Program-made: the position numbers and the translations under genes
In this document: positions 42,169-49,702 of the stretch, piece after piece
How the letters are laid out: every line of letters starts with the position of its first letter
Numbering within the stretch: the stretch's first letter is position 1
The notes under the pieces: generated by a model
The model's database searches: none
What the model saw: the letters and a program-made list of their open reading frames with translations, nothing else
What the model was told of the DNA's origin: nothing
Assembly: GCA_001418405.1 (NCBI GenBank)
Contig: LIQL01000187.1
Span: 1-50,655, forward strand
DNA length: 50,655 nt
Reading direction: 5' to 3'
Source of the DNA: Streptomyces diastatochromogenes
GTDB lineage: Bacteria > Actinomycetota > Actinomycetes > Streptomycetales > Streptomycetaceae

Positions 42169-42330
42169 ATGGATCTGAGAAATTTCGAACCGACCCGGAC
42201 GCTTCCGGGGCTGCTCCTCGATCGCGCGAGAAGTACACCCGACCACATCGCGCTGTGACGCCGGCACGACGGGGTGGCGCAGACGATCACCTGGCGGACG
42301 TACGCGAGCACGAGTGGACGCGATCCACCG
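42169..42330 (+). pseudogene. 5' fragment of an acyl-CoA synthetase gene with internal stop
   Basis: From the ATG the frame reads MDLRNFEPTRTLPGLLLDRA, RSTPDHIAL, then a TGA at 42256-42258, then RRHDGVAQTITWRTYA. This is the usual N-terminal start of long-chain acyl-CoA synthetases, with the stop probably replacing a Trp codon. Similarity ends soon after, and the 3' end of the next minus-strand gene follows. The rest of the gene is missing. Confidence 0.65.
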
Positions 42331-42350
42331 CCTGAGCGGCGGGCCACGTC

Positions 42351-42674
42351 TTACTCGGTGGCGTGGGGTGTGGCCGTCAAGGTGAGTTGGGACATGTGGT
42401 GCAGGCGCCTGTAGTAGTCGAGGCCCTCTGCGTCGGTGATCAGTGGCAGGGCCTCTTCCAGGGCGGTCAGGCACTCACCCAGAATCCCGAGCCTCCACGC
42501 ATCGAGGCGTCCGCCATTGTCCACCCAGGTGGACACGCACCCCGCGAGATCCGCGTCCAGCAGGACCATGTCCTGACCGACCAGTTCCGCACCACGAAGC
42601 CGGGCAGGGAAAGGCGCCACCCGGAATTCCTGCCACAGGCGGGATATGACCTCGAAGTCACTGTCATCGCTCAT
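42351..42674 (-). CDS. Hypothetical protein, 107 aa (immunity-like size)
   Basis: The protein begins MSDDSDFEVISRLWQEFRVA and contains DMVLLDADLAGCVSTWVDNG and GECLTALEEALPLI. It is acidic, helical and soluble. CGGAGGATGAAGGT precedes the ATG, a good ribosome site, so this start is chosen over an upstream GTG. A perfect 12-bp inverted repeat lies 22 bases upstream. It resembles small immunity-type proteins in size and setting, but I cannot assign a family. Confidence 0.65.
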   Translation of the reverse strand: MSDDSDFEVISRLWQEFRVAPFPARLRGAELVGQDMVLLDADLAGCVSTWVDNGGRLDAWRLGILGECLTALEEALPLITDAEGLDYYRRLHHMSQLTLTATPHATE

Positions 42675-42695
42675 ACCTTCATCCTCCGTCACACT

Positions 42696-42723
42696 GTCTG
42701 CTTGATCGATTGATCAAGCAGAC
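42696..42723. promoter_or_regulatory. Perfect 12-bp inverted repeat
   Basis: GTCTGCTTGATC and GATCAAGCAGAC pair exactly around GATT. It is AT-richer than its surroundings and 22 bases from the start of the gene at 42674, on the upstream side. An operator at that promoter is the simplest reading; a recombination site is possible. Confidence 0.6.
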
Positions 42724-42788
42724 GGCGTGACGGTATCGGTACCGCCAGGATTGGTGGGGCTGGAGGGCGCGCGGGCGCATCTGTCAAC

Positions 42789-42807
42789 GCCGAAGGTCCT
42801 CTTCGGC
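42789..42807. terminator. Short hairpin
   Basis: GCCGAAG and CTTCGGC pair around GTCCT. It lies on the CCA side of the tRNA-like remnant, so it could end transcription of that minus-strand element. Confidence 0.35.
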
Positions 42808-42823
42808 GGAGGGGAACTTCTGG

Positions 42824-42894
42824 TGGAGCGCCCGGCAGGCCTTGAACCTGCATCCCCCACCGGATGGTGGACGTCTTTCTTGGGCCACAGGCGC
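42824..42894 (-). other. tRNA-like remnant (T-arm and acceptor stem intact)
   Basis: On the minus strand, GCGCCTG pairs over seven bases with CGGGCGC, followed by TCCA. A perfect T-arm GCAGG-TTCAAGG-CCTGC is in the right place. The D-arm has no recognisable pairing or GG, and the anticodon arm is CCACC-ATCC-GGTGG with only a four-base loop. The whole is 71 bases with CCA. It is not a functional tRNA; it looks like a decayed tRNA or an integration-site remnant. Confidence 0.5.
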
Positions 42895-43125
42895 ACGACT
42901 CGGCCCGCGTCCGCGGGCCGAAGCTGCATCATGATCATATCGTATGGTCCCGATAATCGGCTGGACAAAGTGGCACATTATGGCGATCCGGCGAATCAGC
43001 TCACCGTCAACCGCACTCTGCATTCCGGGCCGACGCACGCCCCGGTGGTTTAATGCAACGAGATGGGGAGGGGCTCGCACCGGCTGGCTACACTCCTCGC
43101 TTCGGACATCAAGGGGGAATGTCTT

Positions 43126-43314
43126 GTGGGCTACCTGTACATCGCCTTATTCGCTGCCTTCTTCTACCTGGCGTTCGCGATTCTCTTATCTGTTAAGGTG
43201 GCGGAGAAGTCCACGGTCAAGACGGGCTGGGCCATGGCCTTCGGGCTCATCGTTCTTCCCGTCATTCTGCTGGTGATCGGCGGCATGATTGACGCCGAAG
43301 CGGTCGTCTCGTGA
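43126..43314 (+). CDS. Small membrane protein, 62 aa
   Basis: The protein has two membrane spans: YIALFAAFFYLAFAILLSV and WAMAFGLIVLPVILLVIGG. The GTG start has AAGGGGG eight bases upstream. The stop overlaps the GTG of the next gene, so the two form a coupled pair. Codon use is less GC-rich than in the left part of the window, suggesting acquired DNA. Function unknown. Confidence 0.6.
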   Translation: MGYLYIALFAAFFYLAFAILLSVKVAEKSTVKTGWAMAFGLIVLPVILLVIGGMIDAEAVVS

Positions 43315-43604
43315 CTGTCATTGCGGAAGTCATAGCCGCGTTGTTCGTCGCTGTCGGGTTTGCCTGGCCGTTAGTTCCCCTCGTGGTGTATCCCTTCCGC
43401 CGTTGGCGAGGGATGTGGGCCGCTGTCTACTGCGGTGTCACCGGATTCTTCTTCGGGTATGTCTTGTTCCGTTACACCCATTTCGTCGGAGTTGCGTTCT
43501 TCCAAGTTTCGGTGTTCACATCTGTCGTACGATTCGCCTTTGAGGTGACGGGAATCGCTGAGCGGCTACGACAGCGGTGGGGGAAGCACGCCTATGACAA
43601 GTAG
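43311..43604 (+). CDS. Small membrane protein, 97 aa
   Basis: The protein overlaps the previous gene by four bases (GTGA). It has hydrophobic segments AEVIAALFVAVGFAWPLVPL, AAVYCGVTGFFFGYVLF and FVGVAFFQVSVFTSVV. The C-terminus is basic and soluble (AERLRQRWGKHAYDK). Third-position GC is lower than in the left of the window. Together with its partner it may form a small membrane complex. I do not recognise the family. Confidence 0.6.
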   Translation: MTVIAEVIAALFVAVGFAWPLVPLVVYPFRRWRGMWAAVYCGVTGFFFGYVLFRYTHFVGVAFFQVSVFTSVVRFAFEVTGIAERLRQRWGKHAYDK

Positions 43605-43694
43605 AGGCTGCGGCCTCGCAATCTGAGGGTCAACCACCTGAAGGCGCATAGGTGGCGGCTCGGCACGTGAGAGGAAGAGATCCTCAAGGTGGAG

Positions 43695-43835
43695 CCCCGC
43701 GTTGGTGATGCGGTTGGAGATTAGAGATCGATTGTCGAATTCATGATGTGCTTCAGAGAAACTGTCGTAGTCGTTCACCCGAGCCGGATCCGCAGGTCGG
43801 GCGAGGCGCTCGGGTACATCGGGCCCGCGTTCCAT
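43695..43835 (-). pseudogene. N-terminal remnant of a SAM-dependent methyltransferase
   Basis: The frame from the ATG at 43835 contains VNDYDSFSEAHHEFDNRSLI, which resembles the opening VNDYDSFAEAY of streptomycete class I methyltransferases. After about 47 residues the similarity ends, and the glycine-rich SAM-binding motif never appears. The gene is truncated and not functional. Confidence 0.5.
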
Positions 43836-43867
43836 CGACACAGCCCACAAGACCTGCCGGGCAGGCC

Positions 43868-44200
43868 CTAATCACCCATGAACCACAGGTAGCTTCCCGG
43901 CGTCGTTTCACACGCTTCCAGGAGTTCGGCAGGGTCGAGCAGAGCCGCTCTCTCCTGATCCCCAGCACACCCCTGTGTCAGGGCAGCGACTTCTTGGCGG
44001 GCGACTTGAGCCTCCTGTTCATTGAACAGGGTGTCGCCGTACGGATCCACCCAGCCGAGCTTGCCCGAGCCATGCCGGTCGAGGGTGCTCAGCACCTTCG
44101 CCAACGCTTCACCATGCCCGTATGAGCCTCGCAGCAAGGTGTACCGGGACGACCCCTTTCGCGTGGGTCGCGCCGAGTGCAGTTCCAGCTCAATCCCCAT
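43868..44200 (-). CDS. Hypothetical protein, 110 aa
   Basis: The protein begins MGIELELHSARPTRKGSSRY and continues with SYGHGEALAKVLSTLDRHGS; later parts are acidic (VARQEVAALTQGCAGDQERA) and the end is SYLWFMGD. A perfect AAGGAGG lies six bases before the ATG, so this gene is probably translated. It is soluble, with no membrane span. Repeat copy B lies directly upstream. The family is not recognised; it is of the size of toxin-immunity partners. Confidence 0.7.
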   Translation of the reverse strand: MGIELELHSARPTRKGSSRYTLLRGSYGHGEALAKVLSTLDRHGSGKLGWVDPYGDTLFNEQEAQVARQEVAALTQGCAGDQERAALLDPAELLEACETTPGSYLWFMGD

Positions 44201-44249
44201 GTTCCTCCTTCGGTCTCGGATGCCGAAGTTTCGCAAAGATCATTTGGCA

Positions 44250-44385
44250 CGGACGTGTTCGCGGGGCGGGCGGATTGGCAGATCGAGTCAGGTTCACGGG
44301 GGTGGATGTGACCTGTGTGGATGGCGGTGTTCGGGGCCCCGTAGTGATGCCCCGGCCGGGTCTCCCCCGTCCCGGCCGGGGCCAC
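44250..44385. repeat. Dispersed repeat, copy B
   Basis: This is the second copy of the 130-base element at 40926-41056. It lies 50 bases before the minus-strand gene that starts at 44200. Unlike copy A it contains an intact 12-bp hairpin. The shared position suggests a transposed or duplicated upstream module. Confidence 0.8.
44349..44382. terminator. 12-bp GC-rich hairpin in repeat copy B
   Basis: GCCCCGGCCGGG and its exact complement flank a ten-base loop. The matching part of copy A has lost the pairing. It may terminate transcription arriving from either side. Confidence 0.55.
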
Positions 44386-45019
44386 CGTGCCGTCGATACC
44401 GTTTTCACTGGAAACCGTGCCAGCGTTCACGGTCGGTACACGCCCGCACCATCGGCACGCGCTCCTTCCAGCCCGCTGCCAAGCCGTCCGCCGCTGCTGC
44501 CGCCGGAACTTCCAGCCACCGCCGCGCGTCCGTACCGCCTCCACCACGGAGGCAGCGCGCCCCGGCTGAGCGACGCCGAAGACCTCGCCGCCGCTCATGC
44601 CCGCGACCTGCGGGCGCGGATTCAGCGTGTGCTGGCTCGGACACCGACACCGAGCCCGCGGCCAGAAGCCGCTGCGAGCATACGACCTCCCGGCCCACCG
44701 ACTGGTCGGCGGCCGCGGCGACCAGGGTCTGCTCCAGCCGGGTCTTCGTAGCCAAGCCTTCGACTCCGGGCGCACGGTGAGCCGTCCGGAGCCCGCGCCG
44801 AAGCCGATCGCGGCGTCGTGCTTGGGCAGCTCCGGGCGATGTCCAGCCCACTGCCACCTGTTGCACCTGGTTGACCAGCAGTCCGGTGAACCGCCTCATG
44901 GCTGACGTCTCGTCACCAACTGTGCTGCTCGGCAAAGCTCGTAGCAGCGGGCGGGGAATCGTCTGCTGCCGGACAGACAACTACGCGGCCCGCCGCGTCA
45001 TCGCCCGCTGTGCACGTCC
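44386..45019. other. Low-density region, probably decayed coding DNA
   Basis: No intact gene is convincing. Short protein-like stretches occur in different minus-strand frames, for example MRRFTGLLVNQVQQVAVGW and ELPKHDAAIGFGAGSGRLTV, and LSDAEDLAAAHARDLRARIQ on the plus strand. They suggest old genes broken by frameshifts, but I cannot assign them. Confidence 0.3.
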
Positions 45020-46558
45020 TCAGTCGACCTCCCGAATGACCTCCCGAACTTTCGCGACGGTCCGCTCGGCGAGCTCGCGGATCCCGCTCGCGGCGTCCTC
45101 CGAGAGCTCGCCGAGTATGCCGTCGGCGGCCATGAGGAGGGCACGGGCTTCCTCGGGGCAGCCCGCGTCCACCAAGGCGAGGGCGAGCCGGTAGTGCTCC
45201 TCGACGATGAAGCGGCCGAGGTTGACCTGCTGCCAGTGGCGCAGCGAGTTGTCGCCCGGGGCGACCAAGGCGTCGCGCACGGCGGCCAGGCTGGCCGCCG
45301 CCTGAGGGAGCCGGCCCGCCGCCCGCTCCAGGCGGGCCAGGGTGCGCCAGGCCGAGGCCCGGTCCCGTGCCCTCTCCTGCAGGGCGGCGTACAGGCGCTG
45401 GGCGCGCAGCGCTTGGGGAAGATCGCCGAGTTCCTCGAAGTCCCGGGCAAGCCCGCTCAACGAAGCCGTGACCAGAGAACAGGGCGCCTCGGGACGGCGG
45501 AGTCTGCTCTGGTCCATGAAGATGTGGTCGAGTTCACGGATCAGCGTCACCCGCGCGAGCTCCGTCATCCCCTGGTCCCGCGCCATATCGGTCCATGTGG
45601 AGACCAGCTCGTCCGACGGGTCTGTCCCGAACATCGACTCGTCGAGCGCCCGCGCCCACAGTTGCAACTCGTCCGCGCTTGCACCCGGTTCCGGCATACC
45701 GCCCAGGCCACACGCCGTGTCGAAGTCCGTCTCCCGGACCTCAAGTAGCAGGGGCAGATCTCCGGTGTCCCCGCCCAGCCCCACCAACACGGCCGCGAGC
45801 CGCAGTTCGTCCGTCATTGATGACCGTGTCTCGTGCCGCAGCAAATGCCGCAGCAGTTCCAGATCGCCCTCGGCGCGGTCGAACTGCGCGGCCCGCAGGG
45901 TGACACGGCGCCGCACCGGGTCCTCGGCGACTTCTCGCCATGCCGTGCGGTCGCCCTCCCGCAGCCGGGCGAGATCGGCGCGGCCCGCCGCGAGCACTGG
46001 CTCCCACAGCGGGGGACCGGCCGGGCCTATCCGATCGTACGCACACCCCTCATCCGCGTTGAGCAGCACGAAGTCCGGCTCGGTGCGGAGCAGCGCGGCA
46101 CGCAGCCTGCCCACCAGCTCGACCGGGGAGCGATTCGGGAAGCCCAGTGCAGCACGAAGCTCCGCGCGCTCCTCGTCGATTCCGTAGTGCTCACGGATCT
46201 CGTCCTCGGTCTCCGCGACGCATGCCAGGATCTTCTCCTCGCCGTCGTCTGGCGACAGGCGTGTGTAGCCGCGCCAGCCGGGGAGGCCGATCACGAGCTC
46301 CAGAGCCTCGTCGACAGTGGAGCCGATGATCCCTGCCGCGCCCTCCGAGTCGGCGTAGAGCACCGAGCCGTCCGCGCACACGAAGTACGTACCGCCGGTA
46401 TCGTCCCCGGCTACCGTCTCCAGCGGCCCGCCCGCGGCGAGGCGGACCTCCTCGACGTGGCCGTGGGCGGCACGGTCCAGGTCGAAGTCGAAGGGGAAGG
46501 CGGCTAGTTCCGCTAGGCGGCGGTCTTTTCGCAGCAGCCGTAGCGCGTGATCGGTCAT
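45020..46558 (-). CDS. Large hypothetical protein with helical C-terminal repeats
   Basis: The 512-residue soluble protein begins MTDHALRLLRKDRRLAELAA. The first 150 residues have an SMI1/SUKH-like look (TYFVCADGSVLYADSEGAAG, then STVDEALELVIGLPGW), hinting at an immunity or nucleic-acid-associated fold. The C-terminal 200 residues are helical with TPR-like spacing (LPQALRAQRLYAALQERARD; AWRTLARLERAAGRLPQAAA; HYRLALALVDAGCPEEARAL). No ribosome site is seen before the ATG. GC-rich third positions support it. Neither domain call is certain. Confidence 0.75.
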   Translation of the reverse strand: MTDHALRLLRKDRRLAELAAFPFDFDLDRAAHGHVEEVRLAAGGPLETVAGDDTGGTYFVCADGSVLYADSEGAAGIIGSTVDEALELVIGLPGWRGYTRLSPDDGEEKILACVAETEDEIREHYGIDEERAELRAALGFPNRSPVELVGRLRAALLRTEPDFVLLNADEGCAYDRIGPAGPPLWEPVLAAGRADLARLREGDRTAWREVAEDPVRRRVTLRAAQFDRAEGDLELLRHLLRHETRSSMTDELRLAAVLVGLGGDTGDLPLLLEVRETDFDTACGLGGMPEPGASADELQLWARALDESMFGTDPSDELVSTWTDMARDQGMTELARVTLIRELDHIFMDQSRLRRPEAPCSLVTASLSGLARDFEELGDLPQALRAQRLYAALQERARDRASAWRTLARLERAAGRLPQAAASLAAVRDALVAPGDNSLRHWQQVNLGRFIVEEHYRLALALVDAGCPEEARALLMAADGILGELSEDAASGIRELAERTVAKVREVIREVD

Positions 46559-46869
46559 GTCACAGAAAGTAATACCGCCCACTGACAATGCAGCACGTGT
46601 GACGAGCTCGGTTGGAGGCACACCTAACGGACCACCGCTTCGCAGCCCGCGGGCTGAACCAGCCCGTGTACTCCTCCCGGTTTCTCGATCAGGATCGGTT
46701 CGTACCCTCGCGGACCGGACGGTGGCGGCCCCGACCTGCCCATGGACGATCGCTCCCCGCGCTGTGTGCGGGTGGCGAACAGCCGGCACCGTCCGCGGTA
46801 CACCGCCCGAGCAGCCGTACCGCTGGATACTCGATTCCCAACACATCGACGCTGTGCGAAGGTCGGCCA
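46559..46869. other. Gap between divergent genes
   Basis: About 310 bases separate the large hypothetical gene from the DinB-type gene. In-frame plus-strand sequence upstream of the DinB start is open but not protein-like. No clear promoter or repeat is found. Confidence 0.35.
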
Positions 46870-47436
46870 GTGACTGCCTCCCGAAGCGAATCCGTCCCGC
46901 AATGTGCACTCGACCTGCTGCGCTGGCAGTTCGACCTGACCTGGTCACTGTTCGAGTACCACCTAGCGAGGCTCGAACCAGACGACTTCCTGTGGGAGCC
47001 CGCCGCAAACTGCTGGACGATACGCCAGGCCGACGACGGGACATGGGCACCGGATTGGGCGGAGAACGAGCCCGACCCCATTCCCGTACCGAGCATCGGC
47101 TGGCTGAGCTGGCACATCGGCTGGTGGTGGAGCGTGGCCATCGATCACGCTCACGGCAGAGCGCCTCGGGAGCGCAGCGCCATCACTTGGCCGGGCGCGG
47201 GCAAGTCGGCTGTCGAGTGGCTGCGCGGATTGCGTGAGCAGTGGCTGGAGGCACTGAGCCGGCTCACCAGTGCCGACCTGAACTCGACCGCCGCGTTCCC
47301 GTGGCAGAACGACCCCCGACACACCGTTGCTCACATGGTCGCCTGGGTGAACGCCGAACTGATGAAGAACGCCGCGGAGATCGGCCAACTACGTCTCCAG
47401 CGGACTGCCGACAGGCCATCGCCAACTACAGGCTGA
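46870..47436 (+). CDS. DinB-family protein
   Basis: The 188-residue protein has a four-helix DinB-like layout: LLRWQFDLTWSLFEYHLARL, WEPAANCWTIRQ, then SIGWLSWHIGWWWSVAIDHA and RHTVAHMVAWVNAELMKN. Histidines in WHIGWW and in HTVAHM are candidates for the metal site. Relatives may use mycothiol or act as metal-dependent hydrolases or transferases. The GTG at 46870 is chosen because GAAGG lies seven bases upstream; the longer open frame begins in non-coding sequence. Confidence 0.78.
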   Translation: MTASRSESVPQCALDLLRWQFDLTWSLFEYHLARLEPDDFLWEPAANCWTIRQADDGTWAPDWAENEPDPIPVPSIGWLSWHIGWWWSVAIDHAHGRAPRERSAITWPGAGKSAVEWLRGLREQWLEALSRLTSADLNSTAAFPWQNDPRHTVAHMVAWVNAELMKNAAEIGQLRLQRTADRPSPTTG

Positions 47437-47595
47437 CGGCCGGAGTTAGAGCCAAGGGGGGAGCTCCAGGAGCCGCTAGCGCGGGATGGGCCGCGGCGTA
47501 CATGACCGGCTTCACTGATCGCTCCCTGCCCCGTGGGCCGGACGGAGCCTTCCGAGCCATAGCAGGCCACCAGACATTCCTGGCGGTGTTAGCCT

Positions 47596-47771
47596 TCATG
47601 CACGCCAGACCGCCTTGCCGCCCGGCTCGCCCGGGTCGGTGCAGTCTTGGCCGGCCTTCGCGTCGCAGACGGGGCAGCGGCGGCGGATCCAGAACCGGCG
47701 GGCTACCTTCTCCCGTCCGGCCCGCCACAGTTGGCGGCCGGGACATGGCGGGGACTCTGCCCGATTGCGTC
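47596..47771 (-). pseudogene. Remnant of a zinc-ribbon protein
   Basis: The minus-strand frame reads GRQLWRAGREKVARRFWIRR, then RCPVCDAKAGQDCTDPGEPG and ends GKAVWRA. The C-x-x-C-x6-C pattern fits a small zinc-ribbon tail seen in actinobacterial and phage proteins. An in-frame TGA lies just upstream and no start codon is available, so the gene is broken. Nothing else is seen in 47437-47853. Confidence 0.4.
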
Positions 47772-47853
47772 AGCGGCGGGGTGATAGCCGTGGCGGCGTA
47801 GGGCCGACGGTCGAGCGTAGTGCCGCTGCTTCAGGAGACCAACCAGCCCGGTC

Positions 47854-49185
47854 TCAAGCCGGCGTCGTCTCCGTACTGTCGGCACTGCCGTCTCGGACCA
47901 CCGTCGGCACCCCGGCCAGCGGCACCACCACCTCGGCCAGGTCTCCGTCTGCGGAGCGCCCCGCCCACACGGGGTAGGTACCGTCGCCACTCGTCGCGAA
48001 GGCGACCAGCTCGCCACCCGAGGCCTCGTGCTGAGTCCGCAGAAAACACAAGGTGTTGGGGATGTCCTCCCCAACACCCGGCTCCCCATCAACAAAGTGT
48101 CGTTCGAAGAGCTGGTGGAGCGAATCCCAAGCGTCGGCATCGGCGAAGCAGCCAGTCGCACCGTCAGTATCGAAGCCGAAGATCTCATTCTCCCCGAGTA
48201 GGCGGGGGTCGTCCTCCGGGCCAAGGCTCATCTCCCACGACGCGGCGGGGGTATCGCTGACGCACAGTCGCACCGCTGTGGTGTCCGTGTGCGTGACCCA
48301 GCGCTGGCTCCACTCGCAGTTGTAGCCGACACGAACCTGAGCTTCTTCGAGTGCGTACTCCCCGGGCGGGACGGAGATCGTGATGGCGGGCCCGTCGTCG
48401 GAGCTGTCCGGTCCGGATATGGCAAGCAAGCCGCTCGGCACACGCAGGGTCCCGGACCGGCGCGGCTCCAGGACGGTCATCTCTTGGTCGGATCCGTCGG
48501 TGATACGCGTCCCGGGTCGGAACAGTGCGTCGATCGGCCCGGGCTGGGCGGGCCGTGGCGGGTGCCAGCAGGTGCCAGGAGCGACGGACACTTTGTCGAA
48601 CGCATCCGCCGTACCCGCGCCTGGGGCGAGCGCTGCAGGCCGGAGCGTCACCTGTCCCGGCAGCTTCTGCCAGAGGGCGGCGACGACGGGCCAATCCTCG
48701 AACCCGGGGCGGCTCCGCCAACGCCGCACATCAGCGCCCGCTACCGTCATGTGCCCCCGCCCGTGCGCACCCTGCGGCTCATGCGAAACAGAGCCCTTGC
48801 CGTCCGGAAACAGTTCCATGCTGGAGCGGGGACACCGCTCGTCGAACTCCGCCATTTCTGGGCCGGTGTACCGCCATTGGCGGGTGCGCCGGTTGAGCAG
48901 ACGGCGTTGGTCGTCCAGGAGTCGCAGGTCCAGCTCGTCGGTGCGGCGGCCCTGGTCGTCGTAGAGCCACAGGCCGACGTAGTGGTCCTGCCAGGAAACC
49001 AGCCGGACCTCCAGCGGAATCTCCTGCCCCGGGATCCGATACACCACGACGTAGGGCAGCCCCGCGACATCCCGCTCCCGCGCCGCCTCGACAGTCAGCG
49101 GCCCCCACAGCCCGCGAGCCTGCAGATCCCACGCCAGCGCATACGCCACCTCGACGACCGTCACCGGTCCCTGATTCCCACCCAT
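47854..49185 (-). CDS. DUF4241-type protein with extra N-terminal domain
   Basis: The 443-residue soluble protein starts MGGNQGPVTVVEVAYALAWD. The first 130 residues form one domain (LPYVVVYRIPGQEIPLEVRL; HYVGLWLYDDQGRRTDELDL). The C-terminal 210 residues match DUF4241: TLRVPSGLLAISGPD, ISVPPGEYALEEAQVRV, ENEIFGFDTDGATGCFADAD and GTYPVWAGRSADGDLAEVVV. DUF4241 proteins are often found near polymorphic toxin loci as candidate immunity proteins, but no toxin is present here. The ATG at 49185 has no strong ribosome site. Confidence 0.78.
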   Translation of the reverse strand: MGGNQGPVTVVEVAYALAWDLQARGLWGPLTVEAARERDVAGLPYVVVYRIPGQEIPLEVRLVSWQDHYVGLWLYDDQGRRTDELDLRLLDDQRRLLNRRTRQWRYTGPEMAEFDERCPRSSMELFPDGKGSVSHEPQGAHGRGHMTVAGADVRRWRSRPGFEDWPVVAALWQKLPGQVTLRPAALAPGAGTADAFDKVSVAPGTCWHPPRPAQPGPIDALFRPGTRITDGSDQEMTVLEPRRSGTLRVPSGLLAISGPDSSDDGPAITISVPPGEYALEEAQVRVGYNCEWSQRWVTHTDTTAVRLCVSDTPAASWEMSLGPEDDPRLLGENEIFGFDTDGATGCFADADAWDSLHQLFERHFVDGEPGVGEDIPNTLCFLRTQHEASGGELVAFATSGDGTYPVWAGRSADGDLAEVVVPLAGVPTVVRDGSADSTETTPA

Positions 49186-49477
49186 ACCGACACCATCCGC
49201 TCTGCCTGATCGTGACAGACACGGTAGATCCCACCACTGACAAGGGCCGATGCGGGGAACGAATCCGACCGCCTGGCTGCTGGCCGACCGATCGCGGTGC
49301 AGAGCGTCGTCCCCGCACGTGCGAGGTAGCTCCGAGTACCAGTTGCTCGGGATCGAGCCGATGGCGTCGCTCTCGCAGCGCGGCGCCGGATGGACTTTTC
49401 CTACTGCGGCCACACGGCCGGCGTGTGGTCTGAAGGTCGAACGGTGCCCACCACCACGAGAACAGCGGTGCCTGCGC

Positions 49478-49596
49478 GGCGACCATGAACTGAAGCTCGC
49501 TGGCTACGAGGTCTTCCGCTTCGGCTCCACCGAGTTGAGCGACTCGCGCCGGGCCCGCCCGCCGCTGCCGGTGTTCTTCACCGAACTCCTGGATGC
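49478..49596 (+). pseudogene. 3' fragment of a nuclease-like gene
   Basis: The frame reads GDHELKLAGYEVFRFGSTEL and continues SDSRRARPPLPVFFTELLD. The pattern of an acidic residue, ELKLAGYEVxRFG and a C-terminal FFxxLL helix matches the end of streptomycete hypothetical proteins with a PD-(D/E)xK-like look. No upstream part is in frame. It is a leftover of a larger gene, next to the IS element. The rest of 49186-49702 shows nothing else. Confidence 0.45.
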
Positions 49597-49702
49597 CCCG
49601 ACAAGGTCATCATCCCACCGTCTCGGGAGCACACGGGTCGGTGACGCTCTCACCGGAGCGATCCCGCCGGCCAGCGCACACACGTGCGGTCGCGGGCGCA
49701 CC

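Noticed and set aside
42727..43053. Plus-strand open frame containing RPAGLEPASPTGW
   Set aside because: GLEPA arises from reading the complement of the T-arm of the tRNA-like element; the frame has no other protein-like character.
44530..44640. Possible second tRNA-like structure on the minus strand
   Set aside because: A stem of the right size occurs, but there is no T33, no TTC in the T-loop and no acceptor pairing.
46612..46869. Extended N-terminus for the DinB-type protein
   Set aside because: The extra residues are rich in Arg, Ser and Pro without conserved pattern; the GTG at 46870 has a ribosome site and begins the helical domain.
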